Below the pieces are notes generated by a model that saw only the letters and a list, made by a program, of their open reading frames with translations, was not told the origin of the DNA and searched no databases. This document shows positions 36,064 to 37,148 of a stretch of 37,148 nt of DNA, piece after piece. Position 1 is the stretch's first letter; every line of letters starts with the position of its first letter. A program made the position numbers and the translations under genes. Source of the stretch: an uncultured Oscillatoriales cyanobacterium (GTDB taxonomy: Bacteria > Cyanobacteriota > Cyanobacteriia > Cyanobacteriales > Microcoleaceae); NCBI GenBank assembly GCA_903893625.1, contig CAITND010000089.1, positions 1 through 37,148 on the forward strand, read 5' to 3'.

Positions 36064-37148
36064 GTGCGAGACGTTCCTGTCAAAGTTTAGGAATAAACCC
36101 CGAAACGTAAGCAGGGAGATAGGCTCAGACAATTGTTACTGGGTATCAACCCAATAATAAATTCAATCAAGCCCGTTTTAACTTTGAAAATGTAGCCCTA
36201 AAGGAGGGTTAATCTCGGAGTCAATGGTGCGGCTTCCTGAACGGTAGCCCATTCCAAAGAGATTCGGCAATTCCCACAGTGTCAGACTGATTATCAAAAC
36301 ACTGAAGCTGGGAGTAACGGGAAAACGGATTTAAGTCAAAATCTAAGTAGTTCTCTAGCCAATTGCCCAAGAATAACGAAAGTGAACATCCGGCTTGAAC
36401 CGTCGTCATGATTAAGTAGCGAAATTGACTTGACCACGCTGCGTTCAAAAGAACAAGGGGAAAAGGTAGAGGATTTTACTGCTCTCTATAAGGTAAGGTT
36501 ATGTGTTTAACACTCACTAAGACTCCCAAAAGTACCCCGGCGGATAGGATGATTCTAAAGGCAATAAACCCATTTTCAAGGAACGTTAAAACCCCTCATA
36601 TACTCCTACAGTGGTCGAATACTGTTAGGTAGCCACAAATCTAAGGCGGATGTTATGAGGGCGAGAGATGGAGTCAGAAGCCAAAGCCTAGATGTAATGT
36701 CTAGGATACGCTGATAGATTCCGGTTTAGTTGTTAGGTAAGGTTTCAATTAGCAGTTAAAACGGTGAAAACGAGTATAACCAAGACTACGACTGCATGGA
36801 ATTCTATCAATTGGGCGAAAGTTCAAAGGGTAGTATTTAAGCTGCAAAAGAGAATTTACCAGGCATCCTTATCGGGACAAAATGCGAAAGCTCGGAAGCT
36901 CCAAAAACTTCTAGTCAAGTCATATTACGCCAAACTCTTATCAATAAGAAGGGTTACTCAAGATAATCAAGGCAAGAAAACAGCCGGGGTAGATGGGGTT
37001 AAATCCATCACACCCAAACAACGACTAGAACTTACCGAAAACTTGAGTATATACCAAAAGGCGAAACCACTTCGGAGGAAATGGATACCCAAACCCAACG
37101 GAGAAAAACGTCCTTTAGGAATCCCTACTATTCACGACAGAGTGAGGC
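36064..37148 (+). mobile_element. Group II intron, 5' part (runs off the window)
   Basis: It begins with GTGCGAG, the conserved group II 5' splice-site sequence. About 700 nt of structured domain I-III RNA follow, then the open reading frame of an intron-encoded reverse transcriptase in the domain IV position. The six bases before the junction (CAGTAA) can pair with TTACTG at 36476-36481, which lies in an AGAG/CTCT stem-loop as expected for EBS1; another TTACTG is at 36136-36141. The 3' half is not in the window. Confidence 0.85.
36764..37148 (+). CDS. ltrA: Group II intron-encoded reverse transcriptase/maturase (N-terminal part)
   Basis: 128 codons from GTG 36764, incomplete at the window end; no in-frame ATG precedes and a TAG lies in frame at 36734. 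The N terminus TAWNSINWAKVQRVVFKLQK is typical of intron RTs. RT0/RT1 motifs are seen as KTAGVDGV and then KWIPKPNGEKRPLGIP and IHDR. The protein reverse-transcribes the intron RNA and aids its splicing. Whether the remainder (RT3-7, domain X, endonuclease domain) is intact cannot be judged. The GTG start is inferred from the conserved N-terminal sequence. Confidence 0.9.
   Translation, partial: MKTSITKTTTAWNSINWAKVQRVVFKLQKRIYQASLSGQNAKARKLQKLLVKSYYAKLLSIRRVTQDNQGKKTAGVDGVKSITPKQRLELTENLSIYQKAKPLRRKWIPKPNGEKRPLGIPTIHDRVR

Noticed and set aside
36221-36448. 75-codon minus-strand ORF
   Set aside because: It lies antisense inside the structured part of the group II intron and has no recognisable domain.

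Overview
The window looks like part of a chromosome of a filamentous, non-heterocystous cyanobacterium of the Planktothrix/Oscillatoria kind. This is an inference. It rests on many copies of the HIP1 octamer GCGATCGC (for example at 724, 2878, 20659, 35342), a valyl-tRNA synthetase carrying the cyanobacterial CAAD membrane domain, a kinase-GUN4 fusion, a FIST/hybrid-kinase/adenylate-cyclase signalling cluster, and interspersed repeats typical of cyanobacteria. The DNA is moderately AT-rich.

Region 1 (1-8546) lies between two nearly identical 5S rRNA genes in inverted orientation (66-183 minus, 8381-8498 plus). Each has its own promoter and terminator and neither has an adjacent 23S gene. Between them are a FxLYD-like exported or anchored protein, a FemAB-like N-acyltransferase, a RibD-C reductase, an intact IscB RNA-guided nuclease preceded by a strongly structured candidate omega-RNA, and valS. 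IscB with its RNA is the most interesting system here. No TnpA transposase is present.

Region 2 (8547-10000) is an AT-rich accessory patch behind the second 5S gene: an ABC/OLD-type ATPase followed by the stub of a partner gene. It is probably a decayed two-gene defence module.

Region 3 (10001-17474, all minus) holds dtd, an Hsp70-like gene and an MCE/MlaD gene in one likely operon, then a His-rich COG0523 metallochaperone GTPase and a glycosyltransferase made of two tandem GT4 units. Short repeats lie between dtd and the GTPase.

Region 4 (17695-27532) is a signalling cluster: an AI-2E-type exporter, a FIST sensor protein, a PAS/GAF hybrid histidine kinase with two receiver domains, a CheY-like regulator, a receiver-adenylate cyclase and a convergent GAF histidine kinase. 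Together these suggest phosphorelay control of cAMP production.

Region 5 (27591-31496) has a small RHH protein, a class A penicillin-binding protein and tyrS. Region 6 (31497-33760) is an accessory zone with duplicated hairpin repeats, a Uma2 nuclease, a VapBC pair and an orphan UPF0175 antitoxin whose DUF3368 toxin has been cut to 27 codons. Region 7 has a zinc-ribbon/kinase/GUN4 protein, pyrF, and the 5' part of a group II intron whose reverse-transcriptase gene runs off the window end.
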